DNA of 51,562 bases, taken from contig NZ_LZSC01000055.1 of the NCBI RefSeq assembly GCF_001665235.1, positions 1 through 51,562 of the forward strand. Direction: 5' to 3'. Each line of letters starts with the position of its first letter. Position 1 is the stretch's first letter. The DNA is from Mycobacterium sp. 1100029.7 (GTDB taxonomy: Bacteria > Actinomycetota > Actinomycetes > Mycobacteriales > Mycobacteriaceae). Both the position numbers and the translations under genes were made by a program. Positions 24,088 through 33,292 of this stretch are shown piece after piece. A model generated the notes under the pieces. That model was not told the DNA's origin. It saw nothing but the letters and a program-made list of their open reading frames with translations, and did no database searches.

Positions 24088-25479
24088 GTGACATCACCGA
24101 GCAATCTGCCCCGGACCGTTGGCGAATTACGTGCGACCGGCCATCGTGAGCGGGGAGTCAAGCAGGAGATCCGCGAGAACCTGCTGGCGCGATTGACTGA
24201 GGGTGCAGACGGCGGGGCTATCTGGCCGGGCATCCTGGGTTTCGAAGACACCGTATTGCCCCAGTTGGAGCGGGCACTGATCGCGGGCCACGACTTCGTA
24301 CTGCTCGGGGAACGCGGTCAGGGCAAAACCCGGCTGCTACGCGCGCTGGTCGGGTTGCTCGACGAGTGGACGCCGGTGATCGGTGGCGCCGAGCTCGGTG
24401 AGCACCCCTACACGCCGATCACCCCCGAGTCGATCCGGCGGGCCGCCACCCTCGGCGACGACCTTCCCGTCGAGTGGCGGCACCGCAGCGAGCGCTACAC
24501 CGAGAAGCTCGCCACGCCCGACACCAGCGTCGCCGACCTGGTCGGTGACATCGACCCGATCAAGGTGGCCGAAGGCCGCAGCCTCGGCGACCCGGAAACC
24601 ATCGCCTACGGGCTGATCCCGCGTGCGCACCGCGGCGTGGTCGCGGTCAACGAATTGCCCGACCTCGCCGAGCGCATCCAGGTCTCGATGCTCAACGTGA
24701 TGGAGGAGCGCGACATCCAGGTCCGCGGCTACACCCTGCGGCTACCACTGGACGTGCTGGTCGTCGCGAGCGCCAACCCCGAGGACTACACCAACCGCGG
24801 TCGCATCATCACCCCGCTCAAGGACCGTTTCGGCGCCGAGATCCGCACCCACTACCCGCTGGAACTGGACGCGGAGGTGGGCGTGATCGTGCAGGAAGCG
24901 CACCTGAGCGCGCAGGTGCCCGACTATCTGGTGCAGGTGATCGCGCGATTCGCCCGTTATCTCCGGGAATCCAACTCGGTCGACCAACGCTCCGGGGTGT
25001 CGGCACGGTTCGCGATCGCGGCGGCCGAAACAGTCGCCGCCGCCGCCCGGCACCGCGGCGCCGTACTCGGCGAGAGCGACCCGGTGGCCCGGGTGGTCGA
25101 CCTGGGCACCGTGATCGACGTGCTGCGCGGCAAGCTGGAATTCGAATCCGGTGAGGAGGGCCGCGAGCAGGCGGTGCTCGAACATCTGCTGCGCCGTGCG
25201 ACCGCCGACACCGCGTCGCGCGCGCTCGGCGGCATCGACGTCGCCTCGCTGGTGACCGCCGTCGAGGGCGGTTCGGTGGTGACGACGGGTGAGCGGATCT
25301 CGGCCAAGGACGTGTTGGCCGCGGTTCCGGGATTACCCGTCGTGGAGCAGATCGCCGACCGCCTGCACGCGGAATCCGAAGGCGAACGCGCCGCGGCGCT
25401 GGAGCTCGCACTCGAGGCGCTGTATCTGGCCAAGCGAATCGACAAGGTGTCCGGAGAGGGCCAAACCGTCTATGGCTAA
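24088..25479 (+). CDS. MoxR/Mg-chelatase-type AAA+ ATPase
   Basis: The 463-residue protein corresponds to Rv0958. The Walker A motif is GERGQGKT with Lys80. The Walker B-like segment is GVVAVNELPDLAERIQ, and sensor residues lie in VVASANPEDYTNRGRII. The fold is that of MoxR / magnesium-chelatase subunit I ATPases. These usually pair with a von Willebrand A protein and remodel or activate partner complexes. That partner is encoded immediately downstream, overlapping by 8 nt. Genuine magnesium chelatase function is unlikely in a mycobacterium. GTG 24088 is chosen because of the -10 element. Confidence 0.87.
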   Translation: MTSPSNLPRTVGELRATGHRERGVKQEIRENLLARLTEGADGGAIWPGILGFEDTVLPQLERALIAGHDFVLLGERGQGKTRLLRALVGLLDEWTPVIGGAELGEHPYTPITPESIRRAATLGDDLPVEWRHRSERYTEKLATPDTSVADLVGDIDPIKVAEGRSLGDPETIAYGLIPRAHRGVVAVNELPDLAERIQVSMLNVMEERDIQVRGYTLRLPLDVLVVASANPEDYTNRGRIITPLKDRFGAEIRTHYPLELDAEVGVIVQEAHLSAQVPDYLVQVIARFARYLRESNSVDQRSGVSARFAIAAAETVAAAARHRGAVLGESDPVARVVDLGTVIDVLRGKLEFESGEEGREQAVLEHLLRRATADTASRALGGIDVASLVTAVEGGSVVTTGERISAKDVLAAVPGLPVVEQIADRLHAESEGERAAALELALEALYLAKRIDKVSGEGQTVYG

Positions 25480-27466
25480 GGCTTTTTCGCAAGGGCACTC
25501 GTCGCGATACTCGGCGTATACCGGCGGGCCTGACCCGCTGGCCCCGCCGGTGGACCTGCGCGAGGCGCTCGAACAGATCGGGCAGGACGTCATGGCGGGT
25601 TCCTCGCCGCGGCGGGCGCTGTCCGAACTGATGCGACGCGGCACCGAGAACATGCGCGGCGCCGACCGGCTGGCGGCCGAAGCGAACCGGCGGCGACGCG
25701 ACCTGTTGCGCCGCAACAACTTGGACGGGACGCTGCAGGACATCAAGAAGCTACTGGACGAGGCGGTGCTGGCCGAGCGCAAGGAGCTGGCCCGCGCGCT
25801 CGACGACGACGCCCGCTTCGGTGAACTACAGCTCGACGCGCTGCCGTCGTCGCCGGCCAAAGCGGTCCAGGAACTGTCCGAGTACAACTGGCGCAGCCAG
25901 GAGGCCCGCGAAAAGTACGACCAGATCAAGGATCTGCTCGGCCGCGAAATGCTCGATCAGCGTTTCGCCGGTATGAAGGAGGCGCTCGAAGGCGCCACCG
26001 ACGAGGACCGCCAGCGCGTCAACGACATGCTGGACGACCTCAACGATCTGCTGGACAAGCACAACCGCGGCGAGGACACGAGCGCGGACTTCGACGACTT
26101 CATGAACAAGCACGGCGAGTTCTTCCCGGAGAACCCGCGCAACATCGACGAGCTGATGGACTCGCTGGCCAAGCGGGCCGCCGCCGCGCAGCGCTTCCGC
26201 AACAGCCTCAGCCCGGATCAGCGCGCCGAGTTGGACGCATTGGCGCAGCAGGCTTTTGGTTCGCCGTCGCTGATGAACGCGTTGAGCCGCCTGGACGCGA
26301 ACTTGCAGGCCGCGCGGCCGGGCGAGGACTGGATGGGCTCCGAACAGTTCTCCGGCGACAATCCGTTCGGCATGGGCGAAGGCGCCCAAGCGCTGTCCGA
26401 TATCGCCGAGCTCGAGCAGCTGGCCGACCAGCTCTCGCAGAGCTATCCCGGCGCCACGATGGACGACGTCGACCTGGACGCGCTGGCCCGCCAGCTCGGC
26501 GATCAGGCCGCCATCGATGCGCGAACGCTGGCCGAGCTGGAGCGGGCGCTGGTCAATCAGGGCTTCCTGGATCGCGGTTCCGACGGACAGTGGCGGCTAT
26601 CGCCCAAGGCCATGCGCCGACTCGGCGAAACAGCGTTACGCGATGTCGCACAACAGCTTTCCAGCCGCCGCGGTGACCGCGAGCTTCGTCGCGCCGGGGC
26701 GGCGGGTGAACTGACGGGCGCAACGCGGCCCTGGCAGTTCGGCGACACCGAACCGTGGAACATCCCGCGCACGCTGACCAATGCGGTGCTGCGCCAAGCG
26801 GGTACCGCGACCCTGGATGGACCGGCCGGCCCGATCCGGATCTCCGTCGACGACGTCGAGGTGTCCGAGACCGAGATGCGTACCCAAGCCGCGGTGGCGT
26901 TGCTGGTCGACACCTCGTTCTCGATGGTGATGGAGAACCGCTGGCTGCCGATGAAGCAGACGGCGCTGGCGCTGCACCACCTGGTCGCCACGCGGTTCCG
27001 CTCGGATGCGTTGCAGATCATCGCCTTTGGCCGCTACGCGCGCACCGTGAGTGCCGCCGAACTCACCGGTCTGGAAGGTGTCTACGAGCAGGGCACCAAC
27101 CTGCATCACGCGCTGGCGCTGGCCGGCCGCCATCTGCGCCGGCACCCCAATGCGCAGCCCGTGGTGCTGGTGGTGACCGACGGCGAGCCGACCGCGCACC
27201 TCGAAGATCTCGACGGCGACGGCTCGTCGGTGTTTTTTGACTACCCGCCGCATCCGCGGACCATCGCGCACACCGTTCGCGGGTTCGACGATATGGCGCG
27301 ACTGGGCGCGCAGATCACCATCTTCCGGTTGGGCAGCGACCCCGGTCTGGCCCGGTTCGTCGACCAGGTTGCCCGTCGCGTCGAGGGGCGCGTCGTGGTG
27401 CCCGACGTCGACGGGCTGGGAGCCGCGGTGGTCGGCGACTACCTGAGATCCCGGCGCCGTCGGTAG
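25472..27466 (+). CDS. VWA-domain protein, partner of the MoxR-type ATPase
   Basis: The 664-residue protein corresponds to Rv0959. A long, charged, mostly helical N-terminal part (about 1-430) is rich in Asp, Glu, Arg and Leu. A C-terminal von Willebrand A domain carries a MIDAS: DTSFS at 480-484, the Thr of EQGTNLHHAL, and TDGEP near residue 569. The ATG at 25472 follows GGAGAGGG and overlaps the ATPase stop by 8 nt, so expression is coupled. The frame is open further upstream, but that part is a shadow of the ATPase gene. The pair resembles RavA-ViaA-like systems; the client is unknown. Confidence 0.87.
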   Translation: MAKAFSQGHSSRYSAYTGGPDPLAPPVDLREALEQIGQDVMAGSSPRRALSELMRRGTENMRGADRLAAEANRRRRDLLRRNNLDGTLQDIKKLLDEAVLAERKELARALDDDARFGELQLDALPSSPAKAVQELSEYNWRSQEAREKYDQIKDLLGREMLDQRFAGMKEALEGATDEDRQRVNDMLDDLNDLLDKHNRGEDTSADFDDFMNKHGEFFPENPRNIDELMDSLAKRAAAAQRFRNSLSPDQRAELDALAQQAFGSPSLMNALSRLDANLQAARPGEDWMGSEQFSGDNPFGMGEGAQALSDIAELEQLADQLSQSYPGATMDDVDLDALARQLGDQAAIDARTLAELERALVNQGFLDRGSDGQWRLSPKAMRRLGETALRDVAQQLSSRRGDRELRRAGAAGELTGATRPWQFGDTEPWNIPRTLTNAVLRQAGTATLDGPAGPIRISVDDVEVSETEMRTQAAVALLVDTSFSMVMENRWLPMKQTALALHHLVATRFRSDALQIIAFGRYARTVSAAELTGLEGVYEQGTNLHHALALAGRHLRRHPNAQPVVLVVTDGEPTAHLEDLDGDGSSVFFDYPPHPRTIAHTVRGFDDMARLGAQITIFRLGSDPGLARFVDQVARRVEGRVVVPDVDGLGAAVVGDYLRSRRRR

Positions 27467-27469
27467 CTG

Positions 27470-28825
27470 TCAGACCGGGCTGACGGTGCGCCAGCCCGTC
27501 GTCGCGGTCAGCCCGAATTCGCCGAGCGCGCTCGAAATTTGCTGTCGCAGATCGTCATTCGAGTTGTGCCGGCCCAGCTCGTAGGCCAGTGCAGAGACGA
27601 AGACCTTGCCGTTCGCGCGTCCCGACAACAATGCCAGCGCACCATTGGTGCGGTACATCGTCGCGTCGGTCACTCCGGGGTACACCGACTTCATCGCGAA
27701 GTAGTCGGCGTCGGTGCCGTCCGGCCGGTTGGCCGCCGGGTTGATCGCGCCGAGGTTGGACGACACGACGGTGGTCGCACTGCCGGTGATGACGCTCAGC
27801 AGCCGCCGGAACACCGGCTTGGGGATCAACGGAATCAGCGGCAGCAGCGTCCACCGCTCGTCGGGCAGATCCTGATGACGGATCAGCGCATCCTTGATCG
27901 CGGCGCGGATCCCTCGCAGATCCTTGGCCGCGTCCGCCGGTTTGACCGTAACGTCCACATTGATCACCGCGTTGGCGCGGGTGTCGTCGGGGGCACGTTC
28001 GTTGAGTGGCATGCCGACATTGACCGAGCCGTCCGCCGCGACCCGGCCCACGCGTTGGGCCAAGTGGGCCGCCAGCCCCGCGAGCAATGCGTTACTGGTT
28101 CCGCCGAGCAGTTCTGCCCGGGTGTCCCACTCGTCGGCATCGAAGAACAGCATCGCCTTGGGTAAAGCGATCGGCCTTTCCGGGCCTACGGGCGGTGCGG
28201 GCCGCTTCTTGGCTGCCGGAGCCGCGGGCCCCACAGCGTCGCGGCTACTGCGCGCCATGCGCGCTGCGGCGGCCACGGCACGACCCATACCCACTGTGTC
28301 GCGGGCAGTTTGGCGGACGTCCTCGCGTAGCGCCTGCCACTTGCCGCGCGAGGCCGCGGCCGGCCACCGGAACGCGTCGTCGCGCCCGCAGGCCGCGTCG
28401 GCCAGCGCCTCGCACAGCCCGACACCGTCGGTGAGGCAATGCGTGACGACGAAGCTGATCACCGTTCCGCCATCGGTGAGCGGCAGCACCGCCAGATGCC
28501 ACCCGGGACCGTGCTCGGCGTCGGGCCGGTGATCGGCCTGCCTGTCGAGCCACTCGTCGATCTGAGCGCGCGGCCGGGGCGTTGCGGCGACCTCGAGGCT
28601 GGGCCGATCGTTGGGTGACACCCACCGATGACGGCCGAACGGAAGGGGCGATCGTTCGATACGCCGAGACAGCCGTCCCCGCCCCAGGTGGTGATGAAAC
28701 TTGCGCAGGCCGTCGAGGTCGACCGCATGGTCGTACACCCAAATGCACTGCAGCACACTCGTAGTGCCCACCGCCCGCTCGCCGAGAAAAAGCGTCTGGT
28801 CGGCCAAGTCGAGCAGATTGCTCAT
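27470..28825 (-). CDS. WS/DGAT-like acyltransferase
   Basis: The 451-residue protein resembles wax ester synthase / diacylglycerol acyltransferases with the condensation fold. The catalytic HxxxDG is present as THCLTDG near residue 129, with the usual first His of HHxxxDG replaced by Thr. Further similarities are NVGMPLNERAPDD and VVSSNLGAINP, which echo the family's PLSNxPGP-type region. It would esterify an acyl-CoA to an alcohol. ATG 28825 follows the PapA-like stop by 4 nt, so the two are co-transcribed. Its 3' end is 3 nt from the convergent VWA gene. Confidence 0.72.
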   Translation of the reverse strand: MSNLLDLADQTLFLGERAVGTTSVLQCIWVYDHAVDLDGLRKFHHHLGRGRLSRRIERSPLPFGRHRWVSPNDRPSLEVAATPRPRAQIDEWLDRQADHRPDAEHGPGWHLAVLPLTDGGTVISFVVTHCLTDGVGLCEALADAACGRDDAFRWPAAASRGKWQALREDVRQTARDTVGMGRAVAAAARMARSSRDAVGPAAPAAKKRPAPPVGPERPIALPKAMLFFDADEWDTRAELLGGTSNALLAGLAAHLAQRVGRVAADGSVNVGMPLNERAPDDTRANAVINVDVTVKPADAAKDLRGIRAAIKDALIRHQDLPDERWTLLPLIPLIPKPVFRRLLSVITGSATTVVSSNLGAINPAANRPDGTDADYFAMKSVYPGVTDATMYRTNGALALLSGRANGKVFVSALAYELGRHNSNDDLRQQISSALGEFGLTATTGWRTVSPV

Positions 28826-28829
28826 CGTC

Positions 28830-30266
28830 CTAGGCTGCCTCGTTGTCGTTTTCTTCGGTGGTGGCCAGGTCTGGTGTCTTGCCCACGACGCCGGCAAAGA
28901 TTCCGCTCAGTGTCCGAATGTAACGGTGTACCGAGTCCAGCGCGATCTCGTTGTCCGGGAACGAGATAGTGACGGTGGTCCGCTCGGCATGCCGGTTGAC
29001 CCACACGTTGATCCCGCCGTGCGACAGATTGTCACCGTAGGTGCCGAAGTTCGTCTCAGCCCACAGTCCGGCCAGCGGAATCTTGCGGAAATCGAGGAAC
29101 GACAACATCATCGGCAACTGTGAGGGCAGCTTGATGCCCAGTTCGTCGGGGCTCGCCAGTTCCAGGATTCGCTCGACCGGCACGTGGGCCAGGTCCTTGC
29201 TGGCGTCGAACGACTTCTGCGCGGCCCGGGCCGCTTCCGGGAACGTGACCCCGGCGGTGGGGACGGTGACCGGCACCATGCTCGCGAACCAGCCCACCGT
29301 CATGGTGTCGATGCCCGGCATCCGGGTATCGCGGGCGGTGAACCCGTGATGGACGTCGTTGCCGATCAACTCGTGCTCGGCCAGCGCCGAACACGCCAGC
29401 ACCCCTGCGATGAACCGCGCGCCGGCGGCCACGCAGGAGGCGTCGAACGCCTCCGTCTCGGCCGCATTCAGCAACTCGACGGTCACCAAGTCACCAGCGG
29501 TGGACGACCACGTGTCACCCAGCGGCAGTGGGAAACTCGGCCAATTACCGTCGGCCTCGCGAGCCCAGGCGATCCAGTCTTTGATCTCTGGGGATTCCAG
29601 CGTAAGCCCGGCGACCTTCTCCCGGTGCCGCGCGGTGTAGTCGCGGTAGCTCCGTAGCTGGGGTGGCGTGGTCGGCTTACCGGAATGCGTGCCCTGCGCC
29701 AGTTCTTGGTAGGTCAGGTGGATGTCGAAGAAGATGACGCCCGCGGACAAGCCGTCGATGTGGAGGTGGTCGACGCTGGCATAGAACGTGAAACAGTCAG
29801 CGTGCGCGATGATACCGAAGCTGAAGCAACCCCACCGCAGGGTCTCGCCAGTCGCGGTCAAGACATGGGTGCGTACCTGCTCGGGCGTCATGTGTCCCCA
29901 CGAGACGGGGACCAGCTCGATGACTTCCGGGTCCTCGATGGCGCGGCGCACCATCCCGCCGTTCTCGAATTCGAACCAGCTGTGGTAGGTGTCGTGCCGG
30001 CGGACATGCGCATTGACCGCCTCGGTCATCGCCGCCATGTCGCAGGTGCCCGGGATATCCCACGCCACGATCATCAGACGCGGTAGCTGTCGGTCCATGG
30101 CCTCGGCGTGATAGGCCGACCAGAGGTGTTGGGCTTGTTGATAACTCGGGGGCAAGTCGCTGCGGCACGCAGTGCGGGCCGCCTCATGCGCCGTCGGGAC
30201 GACCGTCCACATGGTCAGTGGACCGTGGGGCGGTTGCCATTCGTCGATGTTTCCGAGTGCGACCAT
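28830..30266 (-). CDS. PapA-like condensation-domain acyltransferase
   Basis: The 478-residue protein resembles polyketide-associated acyltransferases (PapA1/PapA2/PapA3 group) and NRPS condensation domains. The catalytic motif HxxxDG appears in VDHLHIDGLSAG near residue 170. The structural DFGWG motif is replaced by SHGGINVW. In mycobacteria such enzymes acylate trehalose or glycolipid intermediates. No polyketide synthase, FadD or MmpL gene is adjacent, which is unusual for this family. The ATG at 30266 has GAGG about 8 nt upstream. It precedes the WS/DGAT-like gene by 4 nt. Confidence 0.78.
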   Translation of the reverse strand: MVALGNIDEWQPPHGPLTMWTVVPTAHEAARTACRSDLPPSYQQAQHLWSAYHAEAMDRQLPRLMIVAWDIPGTCDMAAMTEAVNAHVRRHDTYHSWFEFENGGMVRRAIEDPEVIELVPVSWGHMTPEQVRTHVLTATGETLRWGCFSFGIIAHADCFTFYASVDHLHIDGLSAGVIFFDIHLTYQELAQGTHSGKPTTPPQLRSYRDYTARHREKVAGLTLESPEIKDWIAWAREADGNWPSFPLPLGDTWSSTAGDLVTVELLNAAETEAFDASCVAAGARFIAGVLACSALAEHELIGNDVHHGFTARDTRMPGIDTMTVGWFASMVPVTVPTAGVTFPEAARAAQKSFDASKDLAHVPVERILELASPDELGIKLPSQLPMMLSFLDFRKIPLAGLWAETNFGTYGDNLSHGGINVWVNRHAERTTVTISFPDNEIALDSVHRYIRTLSGIFAGVVGKTPDLATTEENDNEAA

Positions 30267-30586
30267 TGTTCCAGCCTCGCTGTGGGTGATGCCGACATTG
30301 CGTGGGCGGCATCGGGGTGGTGGAAAGGCTTATCGCACATCGTTTTCGCGCAGCCTTAAGACACCCTTCACGCTGGAATTCTTGCGACGCACACCCGATA
30401 CCTTGGGGCCCAACCCATTAGCGTCGCTTGTACCCCCTCAACCGCTGGTTAGGACGCTAGCCGACGGAGCCGACAATTTGGCCGTTTTGCGAACATACGC
30501 ATTCCCACCCATTTTCGGCGGACCGTCGGTAGTCTTACCGCCTCAATCAGTCCGGCCCGCGAACGTGACCGGCTGGCTTGCGTCGA
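30267..30586. other. Intergenic region upstream of the PapA-like gene
   Basis: The 320 bp between the PapA-like start and the 3' end of the DUF1707 gene contain no supported gene and are less GC-rich than their surroundings. They should hold the promoter of the acyltransferase pair; I could not pick one convincingly. Confidence 0.4.
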
Positions 30587-31189
30587 CTATTGGTGCGATC
30601 TGCGGGCTTTGCGCTTAATGCCCACGCCGCCCCACAAAGAGAAGCCGTGGATATTCACCCGCGGCGCCCCAGGTGTGCCTTGGCCCACAATATTGCGATC
30701 GAAGCCACCCATTACACCGCGGCCGCGAATCTCGACATTGACCTCCGGCGGCAGCACGATGTTCTGCGCGCCCATGATCGAGACCACGTGAATGTCGACT
30801 TCGGTCGAAGTGAAATCGGCGTAGCGCAGATCCACCACTCCACTGCCCCATAACGTGAATGTGGTCAGCTTCTTCGGCACGTTCCATCGGCCGCGCCGCT
30901 CGAATCCGCTCAACAGCGCGAGCAGCAGTGTCGACGGCGCCGGGTTAGGTTTTCCGCCGCGTCGCGGGCTCATCGGAGTCCCGGCCAGATCGGCACGCAA
31001 CCGATCCAGTTCCTCATAAGTGGTCGCCGCGTACGCCCTGGTCAGACGGTCTTCGTAGTCCTTGAGTTGCAGGCGACCCTGCTCGGCCGCATAAGCCAGC
31101 AATTGCGCGATCTGGATGCGATCGGTGTCGGCCGCACGCGACAAATCGTCGCGCGTGTCCTTCGCATCGTGTTGCGCCGAGTCGCTCAT
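30587..31189 (-). CDS. DUF1707 protein with C-terminal LiaF/YvqF-like domain
   Basis: The 200-residue protein matches Rv0966c in recalled length. Residues 17-70 form a DUF1707 (SHOCT-like) domain (RIQIAQLLAYAAEQGRL, then YEDRLTRAYAATTYEELDRL). The C-terminal 95 residues look like the LiaF/YvqF cell-wall-antibiotic-response domain (SIMGAQNIVLPPEV, then GVMGGFDRN). No transmembrane segment is evident. The start ATG 31189 is immediately preceded by an in-frame GTG, and TACGCT lies upstream. The function is unknown, with envelope-stress sensing a reasonable guess. In M. tuberculosis the csoR-ctpV copper genes lie next to it; here they are absent. Confidence 0.8.
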   Translation of the reverse strand: MSDSAQHDAKDTRDDLSRAADTDRIQIAQLLAYAAEQGRLQLKDYEDRLTRAYAATTYEELDRLRADLAGTPMSPRRGGKPNPAPSTLLLALLSGFERRGRWNVPKKLTTFTLWGSGVVDLRYADFTSTEVDIHVVSIMGAQNIVLPPEVNVEIRGRGVMGGFDRNIVGQGTPGAPRVNIHGFSLWGGVGIKRKARRSHQ

Positions 31190-31265
31190 CACCCACGAGC
31201 GTACGACGTACAACTTTTGCTGCAAGGGGGTTGGCTAAATCGCAACCATCCTGTCGGGCTCGGGC

Positions 31266-32126
31266 CTAATTGCCGCGGTCGTCAGCGCCAGTCGGACGGA
31301 CCCACGCGGGTGGACGTTTCTGCAAGAAGGCCAGCATGCCTTCGCGGGCTTCGTCGGAAACGAATAGCCGCGCGGATTCCTCGGTAAGTCGCTCGGCGTC
31401 GCGGTCGAAGCCTTCGAGTACGGCTGTTGTCGTCAGCGCCTTCGACGCCGCCAGGCCCTGGGGCGACCCCCGGCCGATGTCGGCGACAAGCTTCGCCACC
31501 GCGGCGTCCACATCGTGGACCGCGGTCGTGACCAACCCGATGTCCGCGGCTTGGGCGGCATCGAACGTTTCGCCCGTGAGGTAGTACTGCGCGGCCGCGC
31601 GCGGCGACAACTTCGGCAACAGGGTCAGCGAGATGATCGCCGGGGTGACGCCGATGCGGGCCTCGGTCAGGGCGAAGGTGCTGCGCGGCCCGGCGACCGC
31701 GATATCGCAGGCGCCGACGAGACCGAATCCGCCCGCCCGGACATGGCCGTTGATCGCGCCGATCACCGGTAGCGGCGAGGAGACGATCGCGCGCAACAGC
31801 GTGGTCATTTCCCGGGCCCGCGTCACCGCCATGTCGTAAGCCGATGGTGGCGACCCGCTTCGTCCGGATCCGCCGCCCTCGCGATCGCCACGCGGGTCGC
31901 CGCCACCGGCCTCACTGAGGTCGGCACCGGCGCAGAAGGTGCCGCCGGTGTGGCCCAACACCACCGCTCGCACCCCCGGATCCGCCGCCGCGTCGCGCAG
32001 CCCCTGGTGCAGTTGGCCGACCAGGGCGGTCGACAACGCGTTGCGGTTATGCGGCGAGTTCAGCGTCAGCCGGGCGAACGGGCCTGCGACCGCGTCCGGG
32101 CCGGCGTATTCGACCAACGTGTCCAT
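31266..32126 (-). CDS. echA7: Enoyl-CoA hydratase/isomerase EchA7
   Basis: The 286-residue crotonase-fold protein hydrates or cleaves a CoA-ester. Visible are the oxyanion-hole segments FCAGADLSE and INGHVRAGGFGLVGACDIAVA, and a typical C-terminal helix. A low-complexity Gly/Asp/Ser insertion lies at about residues 73-92 (GGGDPRGDREGGGSGRSGS). The ATG overlaps the fadE12 stop by 1 nt (TGATG), making it the last gene of the coupled operon. It corresponds to Rv0971c. In Atu- and Liu-type pathways the hydratase acts after the biotin carboxylase, which fits this order. Confidence 0.9.
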   Translation of the reverse strand: MDTLVEYAGPDAVAGPFARLTLNSPHNRNALSTALVGQLHQGLRDAAADPGVRAVVLGHTGGTFCAGADLSEAGGGDPRGDREGGGSGRSGSPPSAYDMAVTRAREMTTLLRAIVSSPLPVIGAINGHVRAGGFGLVGACDIAVAGPRSTFALTEARIGVTPAIISLTLLPKLSPRAAAQYYLTGETFDAAQAADIGLVTTAVHDVDAAVAKLVADIGRGSPQGLAASKALTTTAVLEGFDRDAERLTEESARLFVSDEAREGMLAFLQKRPPAWVRPTGADDRGN

Positions 32127-33292
32127 CAGTAGCTTCGGGGCAGGCCCAGAGAAGTCTGCGCGACGAAGTTCAGCACCATCTCGCGACTGACCGGGGCGAT
32201 GCGTCCCAGCCGGGCCGAAGCCAGCATCGCGGCGACGCCGTACTCCTTGGTCAGTCCGTTGCCGCCCAGCGACTGCACGGCCTGGTCGACCGACCGGGTA
32301 GCCGCCTCGGCCGCAGCGTATTTGGCCATGTTGGCCGCCTCGGCCGCACCCGCGTCATTGCCGGCGTCGTAGAGCGAGGCGGCCTTCTGCATCATCAGCT
32401 TGGCCAGCTCCACCTCGATGTGGCACTGCGCCAACGGATGCGACAGCCCCTGGTGCGCACCGATCGGCGTTCCCCACACCTGGCGGGTCTTGACGTAGTC
32501 GGCGGCCTTGTTGAGGGCGAACCGCCCCATCCCGACGCCGCTGGCCGCGCCCATGATGCGTTCCGGGTTGAGGCCGGCGAACAGCTGCGCGATCGCGGCG
32601 TCTTCGGAACCGACCAGCGCGTCGGCCGGCAACCGGACGTCGTCGAGGAAGACCTGGAACTGACGCTCCGGACTGATCAACTCCATTTCGATTGGGGTAT
32701 AGGTGAATCCGGGGGCATCGGTGGGGACCACGAACAGTGCCGGGCGCAGTTTGCCGGTCTTGGCCTCCTCGGTGCGGCCCACCACCAGCACGGCCTGCGC
32801 CTGGTCGACACCGGAGATGTAGACCTTCTGCCCCTTGAGGATCCAGTCGCTGCCGTCGCGCCGGGCGGTGGTGGTGATCTTGTGCGAGTTGGAGCCCGCG
32901 TCCGGCTCGGTGATCGCGAATGCCATCGTCAACGTGCCGTCGGCGATGCCGGGAATCCAGCGCTTCTTCTGCTCCTCGGTGCCGAACTTGCTGATGATGG
33001 TTCCATTGATTGCCGGCGAGACCACCATCAGCAGCAGCGCGCTGCCCGCCGCGGCCATCTCTTCCATCACCAGAGACAGCTCGTACATCCCGGCGCCGCC
33101 GCCGCCGTACTCCTCGGGCAGGTTGACGCCGAGGAAACCGAGTTTGCCTGCTTCCGACCACAATTCATCGGTGTGCTGCTGGGCGCGCGCCTTCTCCAGG
33201 TAGTACTCGCTGCCGTAGTTGGACGCCCACGCGGACACCGACTTGCGCAGCGCCTGGCGCTCCTCGCTCTCGATGAAGCTGGTATCGGTCAT
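32126..33292 (-). CDS. fadE12: Acyl-CoA dehydrogenase FadE12
   Basis: The 388-residue flavoprotein has the ACAD pattern: LPEEYGGGGAG near residue 59, MAFAITEPDAGSNSHKI near residue 125, and QSLGGNGLTKEYGVAAMLASAR near residue 340. It introduces a 2,3-double bond into an acyl-CoA. The ATG at 33292 follows the accA2 TAA with no spacing, so it depends on coupling. It corresponds to Rv0972c. Confidence 0.92.
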   Translation of the reverse strand: MTDTSFIESEERQALRKSVSAWASNYGSEYYLEKARAQQHTDELWSEAGKLGFLGVNLPEEYGGGGAGMYELSLVMEEMAAAGSALLLMVVSPAINGTIISKFGTEEQKKRWIPGIADGTLTMAFAITEPDAGSNSHKITTTARRDGSDWILKGQKVYISGVDQAQAVLVVGRTEEAKTGKLRPALFVVPTDAPGFTYTPIEMELISPERQFQVFLDDVRLPADALVGSEDAAIAQLFAGLNPERIMGAASGVGMGRFALNKAADYVKTRQVWGTPIGAHQGLSHPLAQCHIEVELAKLMMQKAASLYDAGNDAGAAEAANMAKYAAAEAATRSVDQAVQSLGGNGLTKEYGVAAMLASARLGRIAPVSREMVLNFVAQTSLGLPRSY

